A stretch of DNA of 12,750 nt from Wenzhouxiangella sp. (GTDB taxonomy: Bacteria; Pseudomonadota; Gammaproteobacteria; Xanthomonadales; Wenzhouxiangellaceae): contig SKKM01000057.1 of NCBI GenBank assembly GCA_007121485.1, forward strand, positions 1 through 12,750, read 5' to 3'. A program made the translations under genes and the position numbers. Below, piece after piece: positions 1 to 6,051 of the stretch. Below the pieces are notes generated by a model. That model made no database searches. It had not been told where the DNA came from and was given only the letters and a program-made list of their open reading frames with translations. Positions within the stretch are counted from its first letter, which is position 1. Each line of letters starts with the position of its first letter.

Positions 1-215
1 GCGGCGTGGTGGTTTCAGCCGTACTGGTTGCACTGGTATTGGGCATCCAGCCGCTGATGGGTAGCGACGCCAGCGGCCAGCCCTTGTTTTTCCCCTTCGG
101 CCCAGCGGTGACCCTGCCGGTCATCGTCATCCCACACCTGTTCATCGGCGCGGGCGAGGCGGTGCTGACCTGGATGGTCCTGAGCGTCACCGAACGCCGC
201 CGGGTGCCGGCATGA
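1..215 (+). CDS. cbiM: CbiM/NikM, substrate-binding (S) component of an ECF cobalt/nickel importer, C-terminal part only
   Basis: The gene enters from outside the window; about 70 codons of its 3' end are visible, in the frame whose first full codon is at 3. The segment GIQPLMGSDASGQPLFFPFG followed by a hydrophobic stretch and the helix IPHLFIGAGEAVLTWMV matches the end of CbiM/NikM proteins, in which a GIQPL..sD...PLy.pf motif precedes the last membrane helix. CbiM is the membrane protein that binds Co2+ or Ni2+ and passes it through the T component. The stop codon overlaps the next start (ATGA at 212-215), so translation is coupled to cbiQ. Cobalt and nickel cannot be told apart from this fragment; the hydrogenase-maturation genes nearby favour nickel (inference). 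Whether a CbiN or NikL partner exists upstream cannot be seen. Confidence 0.85.
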   Translation, partial: GVVVSAVLVALVLGIQPLMGSDASGQPLFFPFGPAVTLPVIVIPHLFIGAGEAVLTWMVLSVTERRRVPA

Positions 216-769
216 AGGATCGACTGCTGTTGTCAGTCTGGCTGGTGGCCGTGGTCGGCATCACCTTCATTCACGATCCGGTCTGGCTGGGCGGTCTGCT
301 GCTGCTCGCCTTCGCCCTGGCCGGCAAGGCCACGCCCGCCCTGCTCAAGCGCGCCCTGATCGCCATCGCCCTGGTCAATATCGCCGTCAGCGCCGGCTTC
401 GTCATCAGCGCCAGCCTGGCCGGCGAGCCCTGGGGCCTGTTCGTGATGCGCCTGAACCTGCGCGTGCTGCTGCTGACCTTCCTGACCCTATGGCTGGCCC
501 GGCACCTGGACCTGGTGCGCGCGGTCGATTTCTCGCGTTCGCTGCAGTTTGTCGTCGTGCTGGCGCTGGGCCAGATCAAGACCTTCCAGCGCATGCTGAC
601 CGACTATCGCATGGCCTTCCGCAGCCGCAGCTTAGGCAGGCCGGACCTCAAGACCCGCATGCGCAGCGCCGGACGCCAGGCCGGCGCCCTGCTGGAAAAG
701 GCCGAACTGCAGGCCACGGAAGTCAACCTGGGCATGCGCTCCAGAGGATTTTTCGATGATCGAGCTTGA
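212..769 (+). CDS. cbiQ: CbiQ, transmembrane (T) component of the ECF cobalt/nickel importer
   Basis: The protein is 185 residues, somewhat shorter than the roughly 225 of classic CbiQ. Hydrophobic helices are visible at about residues 5-20, 23-40, 47-66 and 82-98, with a further hydrophobic stretch near 108-122. The cytoplasmic C-terminal half carries the coupling segments typical of ECF T components: YRMAFRSRSLGRPD near residues 130-143 and NLGMRSRGF near 172-180, in the place of the family's two Ala-Arg-Gly type motifs. These helices transmit ATP hydrolysis from CbiO to the S component. The start overlaps the cbiM stop by 4 bases, and the end overlaps cbiO by 14 bases, so the three genes form a translationally coupled unit. 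The call rests on motif layout and position between cbiM and cbiO. Confidence 0.88.
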   Translation: MKDRLLLSVWLVAVVGITFIHDPVWLGGLLLLAFALAGKATPALLKRALIAIALVNIAVSAGFVISASLAGEPWGLFVMRLNLRVLLLTFLTLWLARHLDLVRAVDFSRSLQFVVVLALGQIKTFQRMLTDYRMAFRSRSLGRPDLKTRMRSAGRQAGALLEKAELQATEVNLGMRSRGFFDDRA

Positions 770-1541
770 GCGAGTCGGCTTTCGCTACCCCGAGGGTCCG
801 GCCGTGCTGGCCGACATCAGCTTTCGACTGGAAACGGAGGAACGCGTCGTCCTGCTCGGAGCCAACGGCTGCGGCAAGTCCTCGCTGCTGAAGCTGATCG
901 ACGGCCTGCTCGACCCCAGCAGCGGCGAGATCCGCTACCAGGGCGAAGCGCTTACGGCCAAACGCCTGCGCCAGCGCGACTTCGCCCTGCGTTTCCGGCG
1001 CGATGTCGGCATGGTCTTCCAGTCGCCCGAAGCCATGCTGTTCAACGCCACCGTGGCCGAGGAGATTGCCTACGGACCCGAGCGGCTCGGCATGCCCGAC
1101 CCGGCGAGCGTGGCCAAGCTCTGGGCCGGGCGCCTGCAGCTGGAGAAATACCTCGACACCCCGCCCTACCACCTGTCCGGCGGCGAGAAGCAGCGCCTGG
1201 CCCTGGCCTGCGTGCTGGCCTGCCAGCCCCGGTTGCTGCTGCTCGACGAACCCACCGCCAACCTGGACCCGCGCGCCACCGGCTGGCTGGTCGATTTTCT
1301 GCTGGACCAGCAGGGCCTGACCACGCTGGTCACCACCCAGAACCTGTCGCTGGCGGCCGAACTGGGGCAACGCGCCCTGATCCTGGGCGAGGACGGACGG
1401 CTGATTTACGATGGCCCGCTGCAGGCGGCGCTGAAAGACACCGATCTGCTGTGGCAGGCCAACCTGGCCCACGCGCACCGGCACCGCCACGACGACGGGA
1501 CCGAGCATCGGCATGTGCATGTACACCAGGATTGGGGGTAA
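756..1541 (+). CDS. cbiO: CbiO, ATPase (A) component of the ECF cobalt/nickel importer, with His-rich tail
   Basis: A 261-residue ABC ATPase that powers metal uptake. Visible motifs: Walker A GANGCGKSS (residues 35-43), Q-loop FQSPE (Q89), ECF-type segment around MLFNATVAEEIAYGPE (94-109), signature LSGGEKQ (140-146), Walker B LLLLDEP (160-166) and D-loop ANLD. The start at 756 is supported by AGAGGA 8 bases upstream. Two oddities: the switch (H-loop) position reads VTTQN, so the usual His is Gln195 and the following Asp is Asn196; and the last 25 residues form a tail with nine His (HAHRHRH near 239-245, HRHVHVH near 251-257). Such tails often bind divalent metal (family knowledge), and here may buffer the imported ion at the membrane (inference). 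Confidence 0.93.
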   Translation: MIELERVGFRYPEGPAVLADISFRLETEERVVLLGANGCGKSSLLKLIDGLLDPSSGEIRYQGEALTAKRLRQRDFALRFRRDVGMVFQSPEAMLFNATVAEEIAYGPERLGMPDPASVAKLWAGRLQLEKYLDTPPYHLSGGEKQRLALACVLACQPRLLLLDEPTANLDPRATGWLVDFLLDQQGLTTLVTTQNLSLAAELGQRALILGEDGRLIYDGPLQAALKDTDLLWQANLAHAHRHRHDDGTEHRHVHVHQDWG

Positions 1542-1550
1542 GGTTGGCTG

Positions 1551-1901
1551 ATGACGGAGCACAAGATCTTCTCGATGGCCTTCTCGAACGTCTACCCGAT
1601 GTATGTCGCCAAGGCCAAGCGGAAGGGCCGCAGCCAGGAGGAAGTCGACCAGGTCATCCGGTGGCTGACCGGCTACACGCAGGAACAGTTGCAGGCACAG
1701 ATTGAAACAGGCGTCGACTTCAGGACCTTTTTTGCCAAAACTCCCGCCTGGCAGCCGAACAGCGACCTGATCACCGGCGTCGTCTGCGGCGTGCGCGTCG
1801 AGAACGTCGAGGACTCACTGATGAAAAAGATTCGTCAGTTGGACAAACTCGTCGATGAACTCGCCAGGGGAAAGCGCATGGAAAAGATACTCAGGCAGTA
1901 A
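1551..1901 (+). CDS. DUF2200 family small protein
   Basis: A 116-residue soluble protein matching the DUF2200 family along its whole length: the opening IFSMAFSNVYPMYVAKAKRK, the EVDQVIRWLTGYTQEQL segment, the VDFRTFFAKTP segment, LITGVVCGVRVENVEDSLM and the end KRMEKILR are the family's conserved blocks. The family is about 110-120 residues and has no established biochemical role. It starts 9 bases after the cbiO stop with only a weak upstream AGG, so it could be read from the importer transcript, but I know of no functional link to metal uptake. The sequence is intact; no signal peptide or membrane segment is visible. Confidence 0.9.
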   Translation: MTEHKIFSMAFSNVYPMYVAKAKRKGRSQEEVDQVIRWLTGYTQEQLQAQIETGVDFRTFFAKTPAWQPNSDLITGVVCGVRVENVEDSLMKKIRQLDKLVDELARGKRMEKILRQ

Positions 1902-1968
1902 ACACCGGGAGGCAGGACCAGTGGTTCGAACCGAGCGGGCCGGCTGACACGGACGGGAATGATCGCCG

Positions 1969-2433
1969 ATGCTTTCGAAGATCATCAGCGGCGGGCAAAC
2001 CGGTGCCGACCGGGCGGCGCTGGATGCGGGGATTGAATCGGGTTTTCCGATCGGCGGCAGCTGTCCCGCCGGGCGGCGCGCGGAAGACGGTCCGATCGAC
2101 GAGGTCTATCCCCTGACCGAGATCAGTGGGGACTACCGCGAGCGCACGGAACAGAACGTCATCGACGCCGACGGCACCGCCATCTTTTTTGAATCCCACC
2201 TGTTCGGCGGGACGGAAGCGACCCGCGCTTTCGCCATTCGCGAACGCAAGCCCCACCAGCTGATCGACATCAGCCTGATCGATCCACCGGAAGCGGCAGC
2301 CCTACTCGCCGGGTTTATCCGTGAATTCGATATCCGGATTCTGAATGTGGCCGGACCCAGAGCCAGCGACTGTCCAACCATGTACGGCTACGTCAAGCAG
2401 GTCATGACACGAGTCCTGCGTCAATTTCAATGA
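1969..2433 (+). CDS. Putative molybdenum carrier / cpYpsA family protein (SLOG fold)
   Basis: A 154-residue protein opening with the nucleotide-binding motif KIISGGQTGADRAALD (residues 4-19), followed by PIGGSCPAGRRAEDGPI, YRERTEQNV and a Gly-rich C-terminal motif NVAGPRASDCP (about 131-141). This is the pattern of Pfam family PF12694, called putative molybdenum carrier or circularly permuted YpsA, a Rossmann-like SLOG-superfamily domain related to lysine decarboxylase-like and molybdenum-cofactor carrier proteins. Members are proposed to bind nucleotide or cofactor; the substrate of this one is not known. An in-frame stop at 1960-1962 rules out earlier starts. The gap from the DUF2200 gene is 67 bases. 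A link to metal cofactor handling is tempting given the neighbours but is only inference. Confidence 0.88.
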   Translation: MLSKIISGGQTGADRAALDAGIESGFPIGGSCPAGRRAEDGPIDEVYPLTEISGDYRERTEQNVIDADGTAIFFESHLFGGTEATRAFAIRERKPHQLIDISLIDPPEAAALLAGFIREFDIRILNVAGPRASDCPTMYGYVKQVMTRVLRQFQ

Positions 2434-2496
2434 CGGCTTGCCTTACCGATCAACCGAGTCAATATCGCTTTGGATAGCGGGGCATTCATGACGCCG

Positions 2497-3774
2497 CTAA
2501 GGCTCAGCGACGATCTCCGCTACACGCACTTGTGTGCCTTCCGCTCCCGGCTCGGTCCAGGCCACCAGTAGACGCTGGTCACTGAGGTTGACAAGCTTGG
2601 GAAAACCACTGACTCGCCCGGCATCCAGCGCGGTCAACTCGCGCTGATCCTGCATGCTGCCGTCCTCGTCGAACCGCGCCAGCTGCAGCCGCGCCGCGCC
2701 GTCGACCTGGTCCAGCCACGACACGACAAAGCCGTCCTGCCACCAGGCCAGATCGACCCGGCCCAAAGCTCGTTCCGAGCCCAGCGTGGCCAGATGCTTG
2801 AAGCTGGCGCCGGCGTCCTGCGAACGGACCAGCTCAACGCGGGGGACGTTGTCGGCACCCAGGGTGAACCAGGCCGCGATCAGTTCCTCACCCCTGGCAA
2901 TCAGCGCCGGACCGTTGACCGGGCAGGCCTGGATGCGCCAGCCGTCCGCGTGAATCTTGACCGGCTCCGTCCAGCCGTCGGCCAGCCGGCGCACGATGCG
3001 AATGTCGCGGATTTCATCGGCGCTGCGGCCACGGTAGATCACCACCGGCCCGGAATCAGTCACCGCCGAGGCGGTCTGGCAGCAATCGCACACACGCTCA
3101 TCCAGCAAGACCGGCTCGGAGACCAGGCCCGCCGCATCGACCACCGCGGTGCGCAGCGTCATGGCGCCGTTTCCGTGGTGATGGTGCGCATGGCCGTCAT
3201 GTCCGTGGTCACCGCCGGCCGTCTCACGCCCGTCCAGCCAGACCGCGCCGGCACGATCCGGGCCGAAGGGAAAGTAGCTGACAAAGCCATGTTCGGTCTG
3301 CGTGCCGTCGTCGTGCGGACTGAACGGCGCCGACCAGGTCCGGCCCTGATCCTTCGAGACCGCCATCACCACGTCATAGGCATAAGTCGCCGGCCCTGAC
3401 TTCACCAGCCAGTGCGCCAGCCAGGCGCCGTTTTCCAGTTCGAACAATCCCGGCTTGTCCGCCCAGTTGGCGAACCAGCCTTCCCCCTGGGCCACTTCGC
3501 GCACCGGACCGAAGGATTCACCGTCGAAAATGGCGAAGCGGAAAGCATGGCCGCGGTCGACGCGTTCCAGCCAGCTCAACGCGGCACGGCCGTCGGACAG
3601 GGGTGTCCAGGTCGGGGCAAGGCTGCCCGTCGCGGCGGGAGTCGGCAAGCTCTTCAGTTCGGCTGATGCCAGAATAGCGAAGCCCATCACCCAAACCACC
3701 GCAAGCATCCGCAGCCAAAGCCAGCCCACGCTCGATTCTTGCAGGCGTTTTCGCATAACAGCGCGGGCTGTCAT
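2497..3774 (-). CDS. Exported sialidase-like (Asp-box) beta-propeller with His-rich loop and Cys cluster
   Basis: The start at 3774 is chosen over a possible ATG at 3834 because GGAGGT lies 6 bases upstream and a signal peptide then begins near the N-terminus. The product is 425 residues. A basic start, hydrophobic segment MLAVVWVMGFAILASA and a likely signal-peptidase site after ASA (residue 38) predict export to the periplasm. Two Asp-box motifs of the BNR/sialidase propeller are visible: SKDQGRTW (140-147) and a degenerate SQDAGASF (318-325). I do not see a full set of sialidase catalytic residues. A surface-like insertion near 190-200 is DHGHDGHAHHHH, and VCDCCQTA (229-234) gives three Cys within four residues; QACP near 283 adds a fourth. 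These suggest metal binding rather than sialic acid hydrolysis (inference). The gene is convergent with the cpYpsA gene and divergent from the DUF3080 gene. Confidence 0.75.
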   Translation of the reverse strand: MTARAVMRKRLQESSVGWLWLRMLAVVWVMGFAILASAELKSLPTPAATGSLAPTWTPLSDGRAALSWLERVDRGHAFRFAIFDGESFGPVREVAQGEGWFANWADKPGLFELENGAWLAHWLVKSGPATYAYDVVMAVSKDQGRTWSAPFSPHDDGTQTEHGFVSYFPFGPDRAGAVWLDGRETAGGDHGHDGHAHHHHGNGAMTLRTAVVDAAGLVSEPVLLDERVCDCCQTASAVTDSGPVVIYRGRSADEIRDIRIVRRLADGWTEPVKIHADGWRIQACPVNGPALIARGEELIAAWFTLGADNVPRVELVRSQDAGASFKHLATLGSERALGRVDLAWWQDGFVVSWLDQVDGAARLQLARFDEDGSMQDQRELTALDAGRVSGFPKLVNLSDQRLLVAWTEPGAEGTQVRVAEIVAEP

Positions 3775-3919
3775 CTCCTTACCTCCATCCCGAACGTCGG
3801 TCACTTTGCAGCCGTAGCGCGCTGGCACAGCCACGAATACTTTCCTCGGGTCAGGTTACAGTAAAGCCCATGCTGCGAGGCCGCCCCCTCAGGCGAGGCC
3901 TCGGGCGAACTTGAAGAAT
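3775..3919. promoter_or_regulatory. Divergent intergenic region between the propeller and DUF3080 genes
   Basis: These 145 bases should hold the promoters of both flanking genes. On the - strand, TTTACT and AAGTAT are separated by 17 bases, a weak sigma-70-like pair. On the + strand I see no convincing -35/-10 pair. A 7-bp stem, CGAGGCC at 3876-3882 with GGCCTCG at 3897-3903, lies shortly before the DUF3080 start and could affect its leader RNA. The GGAGGT ribosome binding site of the - strand gene is at its edge. Confidence 0.3.
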
Positions 3920-5128
3920 ATGCGCAACGTTTTCATCCTTTCCCTGGCTCTGCTGATCTCGGCCTGCGATCCATTCACGCAGCCGGAGTCCATGCTGGAC
4001 GAGTACAACCGGCGGCTCGCCAGGGTGCTTGACCTGGAAACGCAGCTGACGCCGGTGCCGGCCGCGCCGGCGTTTCCGCAGACACGCGAGCGAGTCCGCC
4101 AAATCGATCCCATCAGCTTGAGCCTGCTGGATTTCCTGCGCCTTTATGGCTGCGATCTGCAGTTCGTGGTCGGCGAGCGCAACTCCATCCTGGGCCGCGT
4201 TGCCCATCCGCTGACCCGGCTGGACTACGAGCGGCGCTTCATCATTGCTGCCGAAACCTGCGCCGAGACGATTGAGCGCGAGTCGCTTGCCGAGCAGCTG
4301 ATCGAGGCGACGGCGCAAAAGCGTGCTTCACTGCCCGATGCAGTCTGGAACGCGGTCTGGGGCAGCCGCGAGATCGAGAGCCATTTCGCCCGTTCGCGCG
4401 GCGCGCTGCCGGTGCGCCTGGACCGCGACCAGGTCAGCTCCAGCGTGCGCAACGCCGCTGTGCTGGAGCACCGTGTCCGCGTCCTGCTGAATGGTGAACT
4501 CGACTCGGATCTGGCCGAACTGGACGCGATCTATCAGCGCTGGCTCTACGACCCGCTGGCCGGGCAGGCCCTGCGCAGCGCCATTCTGGTCACCACCCGC
4601 CTGGACGATGCCTCCGCGCTGATCGAGCAGCGCCTGGGCGAGCGCCCACTGTGCCGCGAAGGCCGTTCCAATCGTCAGGCAGAGATCATGCGCAACATGT
4701 TCAGCTCGGTCTACGCCGCCGAGGTCCAGCCCTACCTGGCTGATGTTCAGCGCGTCAGGCGAGAACTGCTGCCACCGCTGCTGGCACTGGCCACGTTTGT
4801 TGAACCCAGCCCCAGCGAAAGCTTCGAGCGCTATGTGCGGGCAGTTCTGGACGACAGCAGAGAATACAATCACTGGCGCGCCTTCGACCAGGCCGTCGCC
4901 CGCCATACCCGCGCCTGGCAGGCCTTGCTGGACCAATGCGGAATGCAACCGGGTGGAAACCGGCCCATGCAAGGCAGAGAAACACCAGACGATCCGGATC
5001 AGCCCAGTCAGTCCAGCGCACCGATGAAGCAGTCTTCAAGCGCCGCCGGGTTTGCCCGGGCAAACCACCATGGAGTGGATGGCTGGATGGCGCAAAACCG
5101 GGGGCCGCTGCCGCGCGTTGCTTATTAA
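3920..5128 (+). CDS. DUF3080 family lipoprotein with a low-complexity C-terminal extension
   Basis: The ATG at 3920 is preferred; a TTG three codons earlier is also in frame. The product is 402 residues. It opens with a lipoprotein signal peptide: hydrophobic VFILSLALL then lipobox LISAC, with the lipidated Cys at 16. Asp at position +2 is, by the E. coli Lol rule, a signal for retention in the inner membrane. The body, from MLDEYNRRLARVLDLE to about residue 345 (QALLDQCGM), is alpha-helical and charged and matches DUF3080, a gammaproteobacterial family of unknown function; the segment PISLSLLDFLRLYGCDLQ is characteristic. The last roughly 58 residues are rich in Pro, Ser, Gln and Gly, do not look like the family, and are coded partly by a perfect palindrome (5049-5066). 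The extension may come from reading into intergenic repeat DNA after loss of an earlier stop (inference). Confidence 0.82.
   Translation: MRNVFILSLALLISACDPFTQPESMLDEYNRRLARVLDLETQLTPVPAAPAFPQTRERVRQIDPISLSLLDFLRLYGCDLQFVVGERNSILGRVAHPLTRLDYERRFIIAAETCAETIERESLAEQLIEATAQKRASLPDAVWNAVWGSREIESHFARSRGALPVRLDRDQVSSSVRNAAVLEHRVRVLLNGELDSDLAELDAIYQRWLYDPLAGQALRSAILVTTRLDDASALIEQRLGERPLCREGRSNRQAEIMRNMFSSVYAAEVQPYLADVQRVRRELLPPLLALATFVEPSPSESFERYVRAVLDDSREYNHWRAFDQAVARHTRAWQALLDQCGMQPGGNRPMQGRETPDDPDQPSQSSAPMKQSSSAAGFARANHHGVDGWMAQNRGPLPRVAY
5049..5066. repeat. Perfect 18-bp palindrome inside the DUF3080 3' end
   Basis: GGTTTGCCCGGGCAAACC is its own reverse complement over all 18 bases. It falls in the low-complexity C-terminal extension of the DUF3080 gene, about 60 bases before its stop, where it is translated as GFARAN and neighbours. 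It looks like intergenic-type palindromic DNA captured by the reading frame. Confidence 0.7.
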
Positions 5129-5148
5129 CCGGGCGTGCAAGCAGGCAT

Positions 5149-5166
5149 GCCGGGTCAATACCCGGC
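5149..5166. repeat. Inverted repeat, 7-bp perfect stem with 4-base loop
   Basis: GCCGGGT (5149-5155) and ACCCGGC (5160-5166) enclose CAAT. It lies 20 bases after the DUF3080 stop, between convergent operons, and is followed by further GGCC-rich sequence. It could help end transcription from the left, but no T-run follows, so an intrinsic terminator is not shown. Confidence 0.55.
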
Positions 5167-5192
5167 CGGCACGGCCGGGACCTATAAGCGGA

Positions 5193-5251
5193 GGTATTTG
5201 CGGACCTGCGCCGCAAATGCCGAGCATCAAATACCGTAGGTATTTTGATGC
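5193..5251. terminator. Paired hairpins after the last hyp-operon gene; possible bidirectional terminator
   Basis: Two adjacent stems are visible. One is ATTTGCGG (5196-5203) with CCGCAAAT (5211-5218), a perfect 8-bp stem with a 7-base loop. The other is GCATCAAATACC (5224-5235) with the arm at 5239-5251, a 12-bp stem with one bulged T and a 3-base loop. The second ends 4 bases from the stop of the TspO-like gene. GGTATTTG at 5193-5200 can also pair with CAAATACC at 5228-5235, so the two stems and this third pairing exclude one another. There is no clear T-run in either direction; the terminator role is inferred from position between convergent genes. Confidence 0.45.
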
Positions 5252-5255
5252 CAGG

Positions 5256-6017
5256 TTAATAAACCGGCGCCCGCCGCACTGCCGCCAGCACAATCGCCAG
5301 CGCCACCAGCACCCCACCCGCCGCAGCGGCCAGCTGCACCGACTCGACAATGCCCGTCTCGCGCAGGTAGATCCCGGCTGCGACCCACAGGAACACCGCG
5401 CCATAGATCAGATCGCGGGTGACGGTGGTCATCCAGATATAGACGGCAGTGGCGATCATCACGGTGACCAGCGCCCATTCGTCCATGGCCAGGCCCAGCG
5501 GCCAGGATTGGCGGGCGTAGAACCAGTTGGCAAGGTTGGCCAGCGTTGCCGTGGTGGCCCAGCCGAAGTAGAGGCTGAACGGGGCGTCGATCAGCAGGCG
5601 TCCGGTCCAGCTCGGGCGCCGGCGACGCAGTTTCGTGGTGATGGCGATCAGGGTCGCCAGGATGATGCCGGTTAGCACCAGGCTCAAGCCGATCTGCTGG
5701 TAGTGCCAGGCGAAGATCCAGCCGAAGTTGGCGGCGGCGTTGACCAGGAACAGCGGGGCGATGCCGGCGGCGCGGGCCCGCAGCTGCATTGACCCGAACA
5801 GCGCGGTGAGGGTGTAGACCAGAAGCCCCAGATAGATCACGCTCCAGATGCGGAACACCCAGCCGGCCGGCGTGAATCCGGTCGGGTACATGTCCGAGAT
5901 CTGGCCGGTGCGCAGGTCGTTGATGGGCAGGATGTTGGCGGCGGCATTGACGCCGATGACGGCAAACAGGGCCAGCAGGGGCGCGATGCGCAATGCGAAT
6001 CCAGGCTTGGCGTACAT
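5256..6017 (-). CDS. TspO/MBR-related tryptophan-rich membrane protein
   Basis: The start at 6017 is chosen because GGAG lies 8 bases upstream; a TTG five codons earlier is possible. The 253-residue product has about seven hydrophobic segments (near 9-28, 52-75, 86-104, 110-127, 145-165, 181-198 and 205-218, with another near 228-247). Conserved blocks TGQISDMYPTGFTPAGWVFRIW (38-58, given in part: FTPAGWVFRIW), VIYLGLLVY and NAAANFGWIFAWHYQ are those of the larger TspO/MBR-like proteins often labelled tryptophan-rich sensory protein. Classic TspO is about 160 residues with five helices and binds tetrapyrroles and sterols; this longer group is not well characterised. It begins 34 bases after the hypE stop in the same direction, so it is probably the last gene of the hyp operon. 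A role in hydrogenase maturation is unproven. Confidence 0.78.
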   Translation of the reverse strand: MYAKPGFALRIAPLLALFAVIGVNAAANILPINDLRTGQISDMYPTGFTPAGWVFRIWSVIYLGLLVYTLTALFGSMQLRARAAGIAPLFLVNAAANFGWIFAWHYQQIGLSLVLTGIILATLIAITTKLRRRRPSWTGRLLIDAPFSLYFGWATTATLANLANWFYARQSWPLGLAMDEWALVTVMIATAVYIWMTTVTRDLIYGAVFLWVAAGIYLRETGIVESVQLAAAAGGVLVALAIVLAAVRRAPVY

Positions 6018-6051
6018 GCTTGCGCTCCGCAATGTCGGATGTTGAAAAGGG

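Noticed and set aside
723..1562. A 279-codon open frame on the - strand opposite cbiO
   Set aside because: Antisense to cbiO, no family motifs, composition typical of reverse-strand reading of a GC-rich gene.
1918..1938. GGTTCGAACC palindrome (1923-1932), recalling a tRNA T-arm
   Set aside because: The bases either side do not pair as a T-stem and no anticodon arm, acceptor stem or CCA end is present.
2475..2499. Possible hairpin TAGCGG/CCGCTA between the convergent cpYpsA and propeller genes
   Set aside because: Only a 6-bp stem with a 13-base loop and no T-run, and one arm overlaps the propeller stop codon; too weak to call a terminator.
3775..3834. Upstream ATG at 3834 as the start of the propeller gene
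   Set aside because: It would place a charged 20-residue extension before the signal peptide and ignore the strong GGAGGT placed 6 bases before the ATG at 3774.
4328..4972. A 214-codon open frame on the - strand opposite the DUF3080 gene
   Set aside because: Antisense shadow; the + strand gene has a lipoprotein signal and family-wide similarity.
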